A stretch of DNA of 50,188 bases from Bradymonadales bacterium (GTDB lineage: Bacteria > Myxococcota_A > Bradymonadia > JAFGEP01). The stretch is taken from contig JAFGEP010000156.1 of NCBI GenBank assembly GCA_016931535.1, positions 1-50,188 on the forward strand, in the 5' to 3' direction. This document shows, piece after piece, positions 24,258 through 34,838 of the stretch. Made by a program: the position numbers and the translations under genes. Under the pieces are notes generated by a model. It was not told the origin of the DNA, did not search any database, and saw only the letters and a program-made list of their open reading frames with translations. The stretch's first letter is position 1. Every line of letters begins with the position of its first letter.

Positions 24258-25916
24258 TTACCCGGTATGCCGATGAAGGCGTGCCCGCATGGCCGGCACT
24301 TCGTCCTCGACCAAGCGGGTGAGGGCCCGCCGCTCCCGGTTCTTGAGGCGGGGCAAACCAGCCAGCCCCAACGTCTTGATGGCGCGCTCCGTCTGGATTC
24401 GGGTCCGGCTCCACAGGCTGATCAGATCCTCTGCCCGCTCGCGTAGACCGAACTCCCGGTGATGGATCTGCTCGAACAGGTCCGGGAGCTGCTGCATCAG
24501 CTCCCGGTTGTAGCGGTTGATCTTCCGCCGCCCCAGCTCCGACAGGCCGAACGTGGCGCCGATGGTGATCACCGCAAAGACCCAGACCAGCCAGGTCACC
24601 GGTTGAAATAAGGCCGAGCTGACCGTCAGCAGCAAACCCAACAGACCGACCAGCAAGGCCCAGCGGATCTGGTGGTGCTTGAACTGCCGATACACCCGGG
24701 TCACGTGGTTGATCACCTCGGTGTGGATGCGCAACCGCCTGGCATAGTCGTCCAGCCGCGAGATCACATTCTCCGCACGACGCTCCGGCGTCCGCTTGAT
24801 CTCCGCGATCAGCTCCTCACGAGCCTGGATGAAGTCCTCGGCGGGGACCACCGGAACGCGGGCCCGTGCCGGCATGTAGGTGGTGAAGATGTGCGGAAGA
24901 TCCTTGGTCTTGATGACCCGGGCCAGATTCCAGCACAAGGCGCCGTACGCCCGGGCGAAATCCCGGATACCCTCGAACCGGTCCACCTTGTTGAGCACCA
25001 ACAGGATCTTGTGGTCCATCCCCTGGAGCGCCTCTGCCAGGATGTGCATGGTCTCGCCGGTGGTTCCCGGCTTGTCCGGGTCGAAAAACAGCAGGATCAG
25101 ATCGGCTCGATCCGCAAACCACTTGACCGCCCCGCTGAAATCGTAGCCCCGCTGATCCTCCCGGCGTACCGCGTCGATCATCCCCGGGCTATCCACCAGG
25201 GTGATATGCCGCAAGAACCCCTCGTTCACCTGCTTGAGGCGCATGTGAGATACCAGCGCCGGCCCGAAGGAGCGCAGCGACTGGTAGGGAAGATCGGGGT
25301 TGCTCACCACCGCCTCCCCATCCCGCTCCGCATCCCGCTCCCCGAAGGTGAGCACGGTGAAGCCGTCGTCGGTGGGCGCCAGCCCCGTCTTCTGCACCCG
25401 GCGGCCACACAACAGGTTGATGAAGGTGGATTTCCCCGAGGAGTGGTTCCCCAGAAACACCACGTGGGGCTTACCCCGCGTCTCGGCGATGTCCTGCACC
25501 GGCTCGAAGGCAAACGACCGCGCCAGCGGTTGCAGGGTCTCCCGGTTGTAGCGGAGGATGGAGGTGACCGTGTCCTCCAGGGTCTTCCTGGCGACCACCG
25601 CCGTATCGATGATCTCCAGGGGGCCCTCCGAGAGATCGTCGGCACTCGGATCGGCGCGGTCCAGAGCCGTGGCCTGGTCCGTCACGACCTGCAGCGCCCC
25701 CTGCGCTCCTTCCATCGGCCCTGCCAGGTCGGCGGTCACCTTCCCGATTTGCAGCCGAGTGACCTTCGGCTGGCCGGCATGGGTGTGTTCCCCGATGGGT
25801 TCCGGTTGGCCTCCCGCATTCGATCGATCGGCCGCCGACCCCGCCTCCGAGCGAGAGACCCATTCAGGAAGCCCTGCGGATCCAGGCTGGTTGGAACGGG
25901 GCTTCTTCTCCTCCAT
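24258..25916 (-). CDS. EHD/dynamin-like membrane GTPase
   Basis: The ATG at 25916, with GGGAGAG 7-8 nt upstream, gives 552 residues; an upstream TTG at 25961 is less likely. Dynamin-superfamily GTPases bind and remodel membranes. The G motifs are intact: G1 GNHSSGKS (156-163), G2 PTDD (182-185), G3 DSPG (242-245) and G4 NKVD (309-312). The sequence around G1-G2 resembles eukaryotic EHD proteins and their bacterial relatives. Two adjacent hydrophobic helices (about 418-436 and 439-458) form a hairpin, as in other bacterial dynamin-like proteins, and would anchor it in the membrane. The first ~90 residues are low-complexity and likely disordered. A Lys/Arg-rich tail follows the hairpin. The gene stands with no obvious partner; related proteins often come in pairs. 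Confidence 0.88.
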   Translation of the reverse strand: MEEKKPRSNQPGSAGLPEWVSRSEAGSAADRSNAGGQPEPIGEHTHAGQPKVTRLQIGKVTADLAGPMEGAQGALQVVTDQATALDRADPSADDLSEGPLEIIDTAVVARKTLEDTVTSILRYNRETLQPLARSFAFEPVQDIAETRGKPHVVFLGNHSSGKSTFINLLCGRRVQKTGLAPTDDGFTVLTFGERDAERDGEAVVSNPDLPYQSLRSFGPALVSHMRLKQVNEGFLRHITLVDSPGMIDAVRREDQRGYDFSGAVKWFADRADLILLFFDPDKPGTTGETMHILAEALQGMDHKILLVLNKVDRFEGIRDFARAYGALCWNLARVIKTKDLPHIFTTYMPARARVPVVPAEDFIQAREELIAEIKRTPERRAENVISRLDDYARRLRIHTEVINHVTRVYRQFKHHQIRWALLVGLLGLLLTVSSALFQPVTWLVWVFAVITIGATFGLSELGRRKINRYNRELMQQLPDLFEQIHHREFGLRERAEDLISLWSRTRIQTERAIKTLGLAGLPRLKNRERRALTRLVEDEVPAMRARLHRHTG

Positions 25917-26257
25917 CGTGCTCTCCCGGAGCTGGTGACTGTCGTTCTTCTCTCCGATCAATAGATTACTCTGGGATGGTGCGTCGAGGCCAAAAGTTCA
26001 ACCGACCCATGTCCTGGACTACAGAAAGCCCGCCGGAACCACTGCGCCCCTGGCCGCATCTTCTGCCGACAGGAGAGAGGACTCCACGGCTTTTCCAGAC
26101 AGCGCTCCGACCTACGTTCCCAAGCTGACAGATGAACAGGCAAGTTGCAAGGGTCGGTTGGAGCGGTTACCGCTGCAACAAGGGATGAAGCAGGTTCTAT
26201 TCCAGGTCGAGTGAGGCCGCGGTGCAGGCGGGCTGCCAGCTTGCGGCCCCTGCCGAT
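25917..26257. other. Intergenic region without recognised gene
   Basis: A 341-bp gap lies upstream of the dynamin-like GTPase gene and downstream of the metallophosphoesterase gene, both on the reverse strand. Short open frames on either strand lack ribosome-binding sites and family resemblance. The GTPase promoter should lie here, but I see no strong hexamer pair. Confidence 0.4.
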
Positions 26258-27451
26258 TCAAGGCGCCTGCTGCGCCGACCGCAGGGTGACATGGACGATC
26301 TCACTACGGGTCCCCAGCCGCATGGGGGGTCCCCAGTACCCCGCGCCGGAGCTGACGTACAGCCAGGTGTCGCCGTGACGGTGCAGGCCGTACACGTAGG
26401 GCTGCTGCAGGTAGACCAGGTAGCTCCAGGGCCAGATCTGGCCCGCGTGGGTATGTCCCGAAAGCTGGAGGCCGACACCGAGGTGAGACGCCTGGTCGAT
26501 CACCCTGGGCTGATGCGCCAGCAGCACCAGCTCTCTGCTCGGATCCCGGCCCGCCAGGGCGGTCTCCAGATCGCTTGTGTGACCGGGAACCATGCGCGCT
26601 CCCTCCGGGTCGTCGATCCCGACCAGATCGAAACCGTCGCCCTCGGGTGGAATCGATACCCACCGGTTTCGCAGCACCTCCAGCCCCAGCTGTTCGATCT
26701 CTCCCATCCACTGGTCAAACCCCGCATAGTACTCGTGGTTGCCGGTCACGAAGTAGATTCCGTAGGGGGCCTCCAGGTGTTGGAGAGGGGCCACCTCCTC
26801 CCGCAGGTGGTCGACCATTCCATCGGCCAGGTCTCCCGTGATGGCGACCAGGTCGGGCGAGAGCGCGTTGACCTGCTCCACGATCTCTGCAAGCCAGCTC
26901 CTGCCCAGGGTGGGCCCCAGGTGCAGGTCGGTGAGCTGGACCAGGGTGAAGCCATCCAACGCGGCGGGAAGCCGGGGCAGAGTCAGCTCCAGCCGGCGCA
27001 CCGTCACCTCCCTGCGGGCGTTGACCACCCCCACCGTCGCCAGGAGCAACCCGACCGCCAGCACGGAAAGGGCGGTGATGCGAGCGACCAGCAATCGCCG
27101 CCCGGCATCCGAAATGCCCGATGAGAAGGGCGCCACTTTCTGGATGATCCAGCCGCCAAGCTTGAAGAGGTCGACCGCCAGAAACAGGAAGAGCAAGAAA
27201 AAGGCCAGCCCCATCCAGCAGTAGATGAGTACGACGATCCAACGGCTCAGCGCGCTCGGCCACAGGTGCCACAGGAAAAAAGCCGTGGGGATTCCCACAA
27301 GCAATGCAACCAACAACACGGTCTGCACAGTGGACCAGGGCGGCGGGAGCGCTGTGTCCCGGACCAGCCTGAGCCACAGGTACCAGTGGATGGCCAGGGT
27401 GAACCCCAGCATCAGGGCGATGAAGATGGAAAACTGGACCGTTCGAGACAT
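26258..27451 (-). CDS. Membrane metallophosphoesterase, YaeI/calcineurin-like
   Basis: The 397-residue product begins at ATG 27451, where the first hydrophobic helix starts almost immediately; upstream in-frame codons are Arg-rich and unlikely. Four or five transmembrane helices occupy about residues 7-150. The catalytic domain follows with the two-metal motifs in order: QLTDLHLG (Asp175, His177), GDLADG (206-211), GNHEYY (237-242) and SGHTHAGQ near residue 333. Proteins of this type hydrolyse phosphoesters, for example lipid pyrophosphates such as UDP-diacylglucosamine in LpxG-like relatives, but this substrate is not established. The domain's side of the membrane depends on helix number. 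It diverges from a small secreted protein gene. Confidence 0.88.
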   Translation of the reverse strand: MSRTVQFSIFIALMLGFTLAIHWYLWLRLVRDTALPPPWSTVQTVLLVALLVGIPTAFFLWHLWPSALSRWIVVLIYCWMGLAFFLLFLFLAVDLFKLGGWIIQKVAPFSSGISDAGRRLLVARITALSVLAVGLLLATVGVVNARREVTVRRLELTLPRLPAALDGFTLVQLTDLHLGPTLGRSWLAEIVEQVNALSPDLVAITGDLADGMVDHLREEVAPLQHLEAPYGIYFVTGNHEYYAGFDQWMGEIEQLGLEVLRNRWVSIPPEGDGFDLVGIDDPEGARMVPGHTSDLETALAGRDPSRELVLLAHQPRVIDQASHLGVGLQLSGHTHAGQIWPWSYLVYLQQPYVYGLHRHGDTWLYVSSGAGYWGPPMRLGTRSEIVHVTLRSAQQAP

Positions 27452-27526
27452 TGAATCCCCATTGGCCACAGGGGGTCTCCCCCGCGCCGCTGCATCGCGC
27501 CGCCTGTGAAACCGGCCGAGTTGCGC

Positions 27527-27532
27527 TATAAT
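27527..27532 (+). promoter_or_regulatory. Perfect TATAAT -10 element
   Basis: TATAAT lies 104 bp before the small secreted protein gene and is the cleanest -10 hexamer I noticed. A matching -35 is poor (CTGTGA at 17 bp). It is flanked by two GCCGGCC half-sites (about 27512 and 27541), which may be an operator. It would drive the small gene and probably pnp. Confidence 0.4.
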
Positions 27533-27635
27533 GGTCCTTTGCCGGCCGTCAGCACAACCGGAAGAAGGGGAGATCAATACTCGCAAGGCAGCCAGGGAAG
27601 CAAGATCATGGTTCCGAGGCGTTCAGGAGGCCACC

Positions 27636-28037
27636 ATGAACCGGTTCGTCGTCACGGATAGTCAACGCCAAAAACCCTTCCGGCGGCGCCCCTCCCGTCT
27701 GCCGCTCGCCTGGGTGACCCCATTGATCTGCTGGCTTTTGGCCTGTCTTGTCCCGCCATCATCCCAGCTTTTGGCACAGGAGCCACCCCCCTCTGGCAGC
27801 GAGCTCCAGCCGGTCCCTTCCACACCCGCCAGCCCGGAACCGGAGGTGACCGACCTGCTGGAAGCCGACAGCAGCGACGATGGCGACTCCACCCGGCCAG
27901 ACTGGGTCCGGTTTCTCGAGCTGCAGGAGCAGGTACGACAGCTTTCCGATGAGATCGACCTGTTGGGTGCTGCCATCCAGGCGTTGCAGGCCGAGTATTT
28001 CAGCCAGGTGTTCTCCCCACCCTCCGCGCAAAAATGA
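27636..28037 (+). CDS. Small secreted or anchored protein upstream of pnp
   Basis: The ATG at 27636 follows AGGAGG with a good spacing, so the protein is 133 residues. A basic N-terminus (about 1-22) precedes a hydrophobic helix (about 23-46), with a possible signal-peptidase site after LLAQ. The mature part is Pro/Ser/Glu-rich (about 48-90), then forms a short amphipathic coiled coil (about 95-122, RFLELQEQVRQLSDEIDLL). I do not recognise a family. The 139-bp gap to pnp and shared direction suggest cotranscription but not a functional link. Confidence 0.65.
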   Translation: MNRFVVTDSQRQKPFRRRPSRLPLAWVTPLICWLLACLVPPSSQLLAQEPPPSGSELQPVPSTPASPEPEVTDLLEADSSDDGDSTRPDWVRFLELQEQVRQLSDEIDLLGAAIQALQAEYFSQVFSPPSAQK

Positions 28038-28176
28038 CCTCGATGGCGGACGAGCAATGCGTGGAGCGCGGTGTGGCCGAAACGCCAGAAGCGAGAGATT
28101 ACCGGCACCAGCCTTGCGCCCCGAACGGTTTGACGTGATGGTCGGCAGCCAGGACAGGCGCACAGACGAGGTCCCC

Positions 28177-30273
28177 ATGGCACGTGAGACCGTGTTGATC
28201 GATCCCCTTCCGATCTCCTTCGAGGTCGGCTACTGGGCCGCTCAGGCCAGCCAAAGCGTGGTGATCAGCGCCAAGGACGGCTTTCTGCTGGTGGCGCTGA
28301 CCGCCGAGCAGGAGCCCCAATCGACGGGCGACTTTCTGCCGTTGACCGTGGAGTATCGAGAGCGGTTCTCGGCCGCAGGCAAGATCCCGGGCAGCTACGA
28401 CCGGCGGGAGGGGCGGCCCTCCCTGGGTGAGATCCTCACCAGCCGGCTGATCGACCGAACCATCCGACCCTTGTTCCCGCAGGCCTACCGGGCGGAGACC
28501 CAGGTGATGGCCACCCTTTTCTCCTCCGACCCGGAGGTGGACCTGCCGGTGCTGGCGATCACGGGAGCGTCGTTGGCCTTGATGCTGTCCGACATCCCCT
28601 GGGAGGGACCGGTCGCGGCGGTCCGCGTTGGACGGTGCGACGGCCGGTTCCTGCTCTTTCCCTCCCCCGAGCAACGCCAGGAATCCGACCTCGATTTTGT
28701 GATCAGCGTGGGAGCGAACGGGGTGGTGATGGTGGAGGGGGAGTCCCGGCAGGTATCGGAAACCGACCTGGTGCAGTGTCTCCGCTTCGCCGAGCAGGGG
28801 GCCCAGCCCCTGCTGCAGATGCAGACCCGCTGGGCCGATCGAATGCGCCTGGAGAAACGGAAGCTGTCCCCCATACCCGCCCTGCCAGAGGTGGTGATGG
28901 AGGCGATCGACGGGATCGACGAGGAGATCCGACAGGCGCTGGTCAAACCCAACAAGAAGGCGCGCGAGAAAGCCCGTCGAGAGCTTCAGGCCCACGCAAT
29001 GGAGCACTGCCGAGCGATCATCGGCACCGCTTCTGCCGAGCTCGAGCCCACCATCGAAAAAACCCTCCAGCAGGCTTTTCACCGGGTCGGGCGGAGCCTC
29101 ATCCTGATGGGAACCCGCTTCGACGGCCGGAGCCACACCGCGGTCCGCCCCATCGACTGCCGAGTCCGGGTGCTGCCTTCCTGCCATGGTTCGGCGGTGT
29201 TCACCCGGGGGGAGACCCAGGCGCTGGCAAGCTGTACCCTGGCGGGTCCCCGGGACACGCTGAGACAGGAGACGCTGTCCGGGCAGGAGGAGCGCCGCTT
29301 CTTTCTCCACTACAACTTCCCCCCCTTCTCGGTGGGGGAGACTCGCCCTTTGCGCTCGCCGGGAAGGCGCGAGATCGGGCACGGGAACCTGGCCAGTCGG
29401 GCGTTCCATGCGGTCCTCCCGGAACCCGGCCGGTTTCCCTATACCATGCGGGTGGTATCCGACATCCTCTCTTCCAACGGCTCCTCCTCGATGGCCAGCG
29501 TGTGCGCCGGCTGCCTGGCCCTGCTCGATGCCGGGGTACCGCTGGCCTCCAGTGTCGCCGGCGTCGCCATGGGGCTGGTCAAGCAGGGAGACGAGATCGC
29601 CATTTTGACCGACATCCTGGGCGATGAGGACCACCTGGGGGACATGGATTTCAAGGTCTGCGGAACACGAAAGGGGATCACCGCCGTCCAGATGGATCTC
29701 AAGGTCGAAGGGCTGACCGACGAGATCCTCGGCCGGGCCCTCGAGCAGGCGCGGCGCGCTCGGCTTTCCATCCTGGACGCCATGGAGGCGGTTCTGCCCA
29801 CCGCCCGCCCCAACGTGTCCCCCCACGCCAACCAGGTCATCCTGCTTCACATCCGCCCGGAGCGCATCGGCGACCTCATCGGCTCTTCCGGCCGCACCAT
29901 CCGCGGCATCATCGACAGCACTGGCGCCCAGATCGACGTCGAGAACGACGGCTCGGTGCGCATCGCCGCCCCCCAGGAGAGCGCACTGACAGCGGCCCGC
30001 AAGAAGGTGCTGGAGGTGGTGCGCGAGCCTCGGCTCGGCGAGATCTACACCGGAACCGTGCTGCGCCTCTTTCCTTCCCAGGCCCTGGTCGAGATCATGC
30101 CCGGCACCGAGGGGTTCCTCCCCATCTCTCAGGCTGACAGCGGCTATGTCTCCCGACTGGAGGACCTTTTCTCCCCTGGCGACAACTGCCTGGTCAAGGT
30201 GATCGGGGTGGACGATCGCGGCCGGATCTTGTTGTCACGCAAAGAGATCGCGGGCAGCGCCAGGGTGGACTGA
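28177..30273 (+). CDS. pnp: Polyribonucleotide nucleotidyltransferase (PNPase)
   Basis: PNPase degrades RNA 3' to 5' by phosphorolysis and can add tails. From the ATG at 28177 (GAGGT 7 nt upstream) the protein is 698 residues, the normal length. The first RNase PH domain has PGSYDRREGRPSLGEILTSR in place of the usual Phe-Phe-Lys-Arg-Glu-Gly segment. The second contains the catalytic region with FTRGETQAL, SSNGSSSMASVCAG and DHLGDMDFKVCGT. The KH domain (HIRPERIGDLIGSSGRTIRG) and S1 domain (GEIYTGTVLRLFP to LLSRKE) close the protein. An upstream in-frame ATG at 28138 would add 13 residues with no family support. The usual rpsO neighbour is absent; a small secreted protein gene precedes it. Confidence 0.97.
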   Translation: MARETVLIDPLPISFEVGYWAAQASQSVVISAKDGFLLVALTAEQEPQSTGDFLPLTVEYRERFSAAGKIPGSYDRREGRPSLGEILTSRLIDRTIRPLFPQAYRAETQVMATLFSSDPEVDLPVLAITGASLALMLSDIPWEGPVAAVRVGRCDGRFLLFPSPEQRQESDLDFVISVGANGVVMVEGESRQVSETDLVQCLRFAEQGAQPLLQMQTRWADRMRLEKRKLSPIPALPEVVMEAIDGIDEEIRQALVKPNKKAREKARRELQAHAMEHCRAIIGTASAELEPTIEKTLQQAFHRVGRSLILMGTRFDGRSHTAVRPIDCRVRVLPSCHGSAVFTRGETQALASCTLAGPRDTLRQETLSGQEERRFFLHYNFPPFSVGETRPLRSPGRREIGHGNLASRAFHAVLPEPGRFPYTMRVVSDILSSNGSSSMASVCAGCLALLDAGVPLASSVAGVAMGLVKQGDEIAILTDILGDEDHLGDMDFKVCGTRKGITAVQMDLKVEGLTDEILGRALEQARRARLSILDAMEAVLPTARPNVSPHANQVILLHIRPERIGDLIGSSGRTIRGIIDSTGAQIDVENDGSVRIAAPQESALTAARKKVLEVVREPRLGEIYTGTVLRLFPSQALVEIMPGTEGFLPISQADSGYVSRLEDLFSPGDNCLVKVIGVDDRGRILLSRKEIAGSARVD

Positions 30274-30365
30274 GCGGCTACACGCAGGCCCAGGGCTCGA
30301 CCCGTTGTGCAAAGAGCGGCCGACCCGGATCTGCCGCCAGAAGCCGCTTGGGTCCAATTACCAAG

Positions 30366-30383
30366 AAAAAAAGAGGGGGGGGG
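30366..30383. repeat. Adjacent A7 and G9 homopolymer runs
   Basis: Within the 157-bp gap between convergent pnp and the DUF2058 gene, seven A (30366-30372) are followed by GA and nine G (30375-30383). On the reverse strand this reads C9-TC-T7, so the T run could serve transcripts leaving the DUF2058 gene. No strong stem precedes it. Confidence 0.5.
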
Positions 30384-30430
30384 CGGAATGAGGATGGTCC
30401 GACCGGCCAAACGCTGGTCCTGGGTCCGAC

Positions 30431-30895
30431 TCACTGCCGAAAGAAGCGCACCCGGTCCGGATCCAGCTCCATCAGGCGCAGGGCGACCTCGCGATTCACC
30501 AGGGTATGGTCGCCGGCATGAACCGGGTCCTCGACGATGGCCGCCTGTCCCCTTTCCAGCTTGAGCCCCAGGCTCTCGGACACCGCGAGAAAGGGGATGA
30601 TGCCGTCCCGCGCCACGAAATTGAAACGGCGGCGACCCCCCAGATCGAGATCGAGCCGTCCACCCAGGATCAGGTCGGTCACCTTCTGGGACTTCGACCC
30701 CTCTCCCCGCTGTTCTGGTGGGCCTTGCCCCGTTACCCCGGCCCCCGCAGTGGATAGTGAGGGAGGTGCTGGGGGTTGGGCCCCCTCCCCCTTCTGCCTG
30801 GCCTTCTCCTCCACTCGCTTGGCATGTTCGGCCCGGCGCTTCTGCTTCTCGCTGACCACCCCTGCCTTGAGCATGGCATCGCGCAGGTTCTTCAT
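30431..30895 (-). CDS. DUF2058 (YaiL-like) nucleoprotein/polynucleotide-associated protein
   Basis: The 154-residue protein matches the DUF2058 layout. It has a short N-terminal helix (LRDAMLKAGVVSEKQ) and a Lys/Arg/Glu-rich helical stretch to about 35. A Pro/Ser/Gly-rich low-complexity linker follows (about 36-70), then a C-terminal domain with RFNFVARDGIIPFLAVSES and ERGQAAIVED. E. coli YaiL is the named relative; its cellular role is little known. The ATG at 30895 has AGGTGG just upstream and lies 11 bp after the pyrG stop, so it is probably translated from the pyrG message. The linker is longer than in typical members. Confidence 0.7.
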   Translation of the reverse strand: MKNLRDAMLKAGVVSEKQKRRAEHAKRVEEKARQKGEGAQPPAPPSLSTAGAGVTGQGPPEQRGEGSKSQKVTDLILGGRLDLDLGGRRRFNFVARDGIIPFLAVSESLGLKLERGQAAIVEDPVHAGDHTLVNREVALRLMELDPDRVRFFRQ

Positions 30896-30906
30896 CCCAC
30901 CACCTG

Positions 30907-32577
<1,671 letters not shown>

Positions 32578-32590
32578 GATGGAGCCAGAT

Positions 32591-32618
32591 CCTATAAGGG
32601 GGATGATCCGGATGTCAA
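32591..32618 (-). promoter_or_regulatory. Sigma-70-type promoter of pyrG
   Basis: On the reverse strand a perfect TTGACA (complement of 32613-32618) is followed after 16 bp by TATAGG (complement of 32591-32596). The predicted transcript start, about 7 bp downstream of the -10, would fall only some 7 bases before the ATG at 32577. The pyrG mRNA would then have almost no leader, which fits its weak ribosome-binding site. Confidence 0.6.
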
Positions 32619-32796
32619 CGTGGTCTGGCGCGGATCCATCCGCCGGGTCGACCGGCATGGGCCCCCCGGGTGGGCGGAGGGGATGGCACCCGACAGGTGT
32701 CGGTTGGGTACCGCCTTCGAGCGAGCCAGATGGCATGACCAGGTGCCGGGCTGTCCTGTGGGCGGAGGGGGATCCCGATCCCGTGAACGGCTGCCA

Positions 32797-32825
32797 TTGG
32801 CGACCGCCTTCGGATGGACTACACT
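32797..32825 (+). promoter_or_regulatory. Sigma-70-type promoter of rpoN
   Basis: TTGGCG (32797-32802) and TACACT (32820-32825) are spaced by 17 bp, each four of six to consensus. They lie about 60 bp before the rpoN start. Confidence 0.45.
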
Positions 32826-32884
32826 ACGAGAGGTGAGCAAGGCTCGGTTATCTGGTCCGGCTCAATCCAGAGGGGAACAAAGCC

Positions 32885-34357
32885 GTGTCGATGGAGATCA
32901 AGCAACAACTCAAGTTGGCGCAACAACTGCGGATGACACCGCAGCTGCAGCAGGCGATCAAGCTGCTGCAGCTCTCCAAGTTGGAGCTCGTCGAGCTGGT
33001 TCAGAAGGAGATGGTCGAAAATCCGGTGCTGGAGGAGGCCACCGATGACGCCGGACGAACCCCTGCCGAGGTGGAGGACAGCCTGGTCAAGGAGGCGGAT
33101 CGGCTAGCCGCCCAAACCAGCAGCGAGCTTTCAACCACTGAGATGTCAGAGAACGCTGCCGCCGAGCGGGCCATCTCCGAGATCGACTGGGATGCCTACC
33201 TGGAAAACTACTCCAGTCCCATGCCGTCCCTCTCCTATCGAGGGATGCAGGAGGAGATGCCCGGCCCCGAGGCCACACTCACCCGCAAGGAAGGGCTGAT
33301 CGATCACCTGCGCTGGCAGCTGCAGCTCAACGCCTCCTGCGAGGACGAGCGGCTGGTCGGAGAACAGATCATCGGGAACCTGGACGCCAACGGCTACCTG
33401 GTCGGTCTGACCATCGAGGAGATCGCCCAGCGCTGCGATGTCTCGGAGGACTATGCCGAGGGGGTGCTGGAGTTCATCCAGGAGTTCGATCCGGTGGGTA
33501 TCGCCGCCCGCGACCTCAAGGAGTGCTTGCTCGTCCAGGCTCGGCACTACTACTCGGACGACCTGTTGGTCCAGCAGGTCATCGACGGGCACCTGGTCAA
33601 TCTGCAGAAGCGCAACCTGAAGGCCATCGCCAAGGAGCTGAGTGTGACCCTGGATGAGATCATCCGGGCGGCCCGTTGCATCCGATCGCTCGATCCGCAG
33701 CCCGGCTCCTCGTTCGAAAGCGAAGAGCCGCGCTACATCGTACCCGACATCTACGTCTACAAGCTGGGGGACGATTTCATCTGCGTCCCCAACGAGGATG
33801 GCCTGCCCAAGTTGAGGATTTCGGACTACTACCGCCGGACGCTGTCGGGCGGAGAGTCGCGGGAAGCCCGGGCCTATATCCAGGACAAGCTGCGCAGCGC
33901 CTGGTGGTTGATCAGGAGCATCCATCAGCGGCAGCGCACCATCCTGCGCGTCACCGAGAGCATCATGCGGTTCCAGTGCGACTTCCTGCACAAGGGGGTC
34001 AGCCAGCTCAAGCCGCTGGTCTTGCGGGATGTCGCCGAGGACATCGGGGTGCACGAGTCCACCGTCAGCCGGGTCACCACCAACAAGTATGTGCACACCC
34101 CGCAGGGCATCTTCGAGCTGAAGTACTTCTTCAACAGCGCCATCGGTTGTAGCGACGGAACCGATACCGCCTCCGAGAGCGTCAAGATGCGGATCAAGCA
34201 GATCATCTCGGGCGAGGATGTGCGCAAACCATTGAGTGATCAGAAAATCGCCGATATGTTAGCCCAGGAAGGCATCGAGATCGCTCGGCGAACCGTCGCC
34301 AAGTATCGGGAAATGATGAACATCCTGAAGAGCTCGCAACGGAAGCAGCTCTTCTGA
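32885..34357 (+). CDS. rpoN: RNA polymerase sigma-54 factor
   Basis: Sigma-54 directs RNA polymerase to -24/-12 promoters that need an AAA+ activator. The 490-residue protein has region I with the Gln/Leu-rich pattern MTPQLQQAIKLLQLSKLEL (about 18-36). An acidic region II (about 52-100) and the core-binding domain follow. The C-terminal DNA-binding part has a helix-turn-helix (VHESTVSRVTTNKYV) and an exact RpoN box, ARRTVAKYRE, at 467-476. The start is a GTG at 32885, 8 nt after AGGGGA; the ATG two codons later is too far from it. It heads the hpf-ptsN-hprK-PTS operon, a linkage common in proteobacteria. Confidence 0.97.
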   Translation: MSMEIKQQLKLAQQLRMTPQLQQAIKLLQLSKLELVELVQKEMVENPVLEEATDDAGRTPAEVEDSLVKEADRLAAQTSSELSTTEMSENAAAERAISEIDWDAYLENYSSPMPSLSYRGMQEEMPGPEATLTRKEGLIDHLRWQLQLNASCEDERLVGEQIIGNLDANGYLVGLTIEEIAQRCDVSEDYAEGVLEFIQEFDPVGIAARDLKECLLVQARHYYSDDLLVQQVIDGHLVNLQKRNLKAIAKELSVTLDEIIRAARCIRSLDPQPGSSFESEEPRYIVPDIYVYKLGDDFICVPNEDGLPKLRISDYYRRTLSGGESREARAYIQDKLRSAWWLIRSIHQRQRTILRVTESIMRFQCDFLHKGVSQLKPLVLRDVAEDIGVHESTVSRVTTNKYVHTPQGIFELKYFFNSAIGCSDGTDTASESVKMRIKQIISGEDVRKPLSDQKIADMLAQEGIEIARRTVAKYREMMNILKSSQRKQLF

Positions 34358-34372
34358 CGGCGCCAGGTCCCG

Positions 34373-34388
34373 TGGCGATCCTCCTGCT
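34373..34388 (+). promoter_or_regulatory. Possible sigma-54 (-24/-12) promoter before hpf
   Basis: TGGCGATCCTCCTGCT has GG and GC with the correct spacing for a -24/-12 element (consensus TGGCAC-N5-TTGCW) and matches eight of eleven conserved positions. It lies in the 119-bp gap between rpoN and hpf, about 85 bp before the hpf start. It could let sigma-54 control the genes behind its own gene. Confidence 0.3.
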
Positions 34389-34476
34389 CGACCCGGTTGG
34401 ATAGTCAGACCTTGGGTCGAAGGGATCGACCTCCACCGCGACCGTGCTGGCGTCCCCTCGGCAGTCGGAGATGCGA

Positions 34477-34800
34477 ATGCAAGTGATCGTCACCTTTCGG
34501 CACATGCCTGCCTCAGAACCGCTGAAATCGTACACGGAAGAAAAACTGGCGCATGTCATCGAAAAGTACATGCGGGCCAGCCACATCGAAGCCCATGTCG
34601 TGCTGTCCGTGGAGCGGTTCTGGCACATCGCCAGCTTCACCGTCGGATTCTCGGGTACCACCGTGTCGGTCGAGGAGCGCTCCCAGGACATGTACTCCTC
34701 CATCGACCTGGCCATGGACAAGATCGAACGCCAGGTCAAACGGTACAAAGACAAGCTGAGGGAGCACAAACCAACCGAGGAAGAACCCTCGGTCAGCTAG
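34477..34800 (+). CDS. hpf: Ribosome hibernation-promoting factor (short HPF)
   Basis: HPF binds the 30S decoding centre in slow growth and promotes inactive ribosome dimers. The 107-residue protein has the S30AE/RaiA fold pattern: first strand MQVIVTFRHMPAS, helix LKSYTEEKLAHVIEKYM, strands ending VGFSGTTVSVEE, and the final helix AMDKIERQVKRYKDKLREHK. There is no long C-terminal dimerisation domain, so it is the short form. The ATG at 34477 is chosen because GGAG lies 6 nt upstream; ATG codons 6 and 33 bp earlier lack that. It is in the classic rpoN-hpf-ptsN order. Confidence 0.9.
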   Translation: MQVIVTFRHMPASEPLKSYTEEKLAHVIEKYMRASHIEAHVVLSVERFWHIASFTVGFSGTTVSVEERSQDMYSSIDLAMDKIERQVKRYKDKLREHKPTEEEPSVS

Positions 34801-34838
34801 CAGGCTGTCGCAACCTGAGGGGAGGAGCCGGACGGCCC

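Larger units (their letters stand above)
32578..32884. other. Divergent promoter region of pyrG and rpoN
   Basis: This 307-bp gap contains promoters for both directions, described separately at 32591-32618 and 32797-32825. Between them lies GC-rich sequence with no supported ORF or RNA. Confidence 0.6.

Noticed and set aside
27531..27635. Upstream extension of the small secreted protein
   Set aside because: AGGAGG directly precedes the ATG at 27636, and the extension has no signal-like features.
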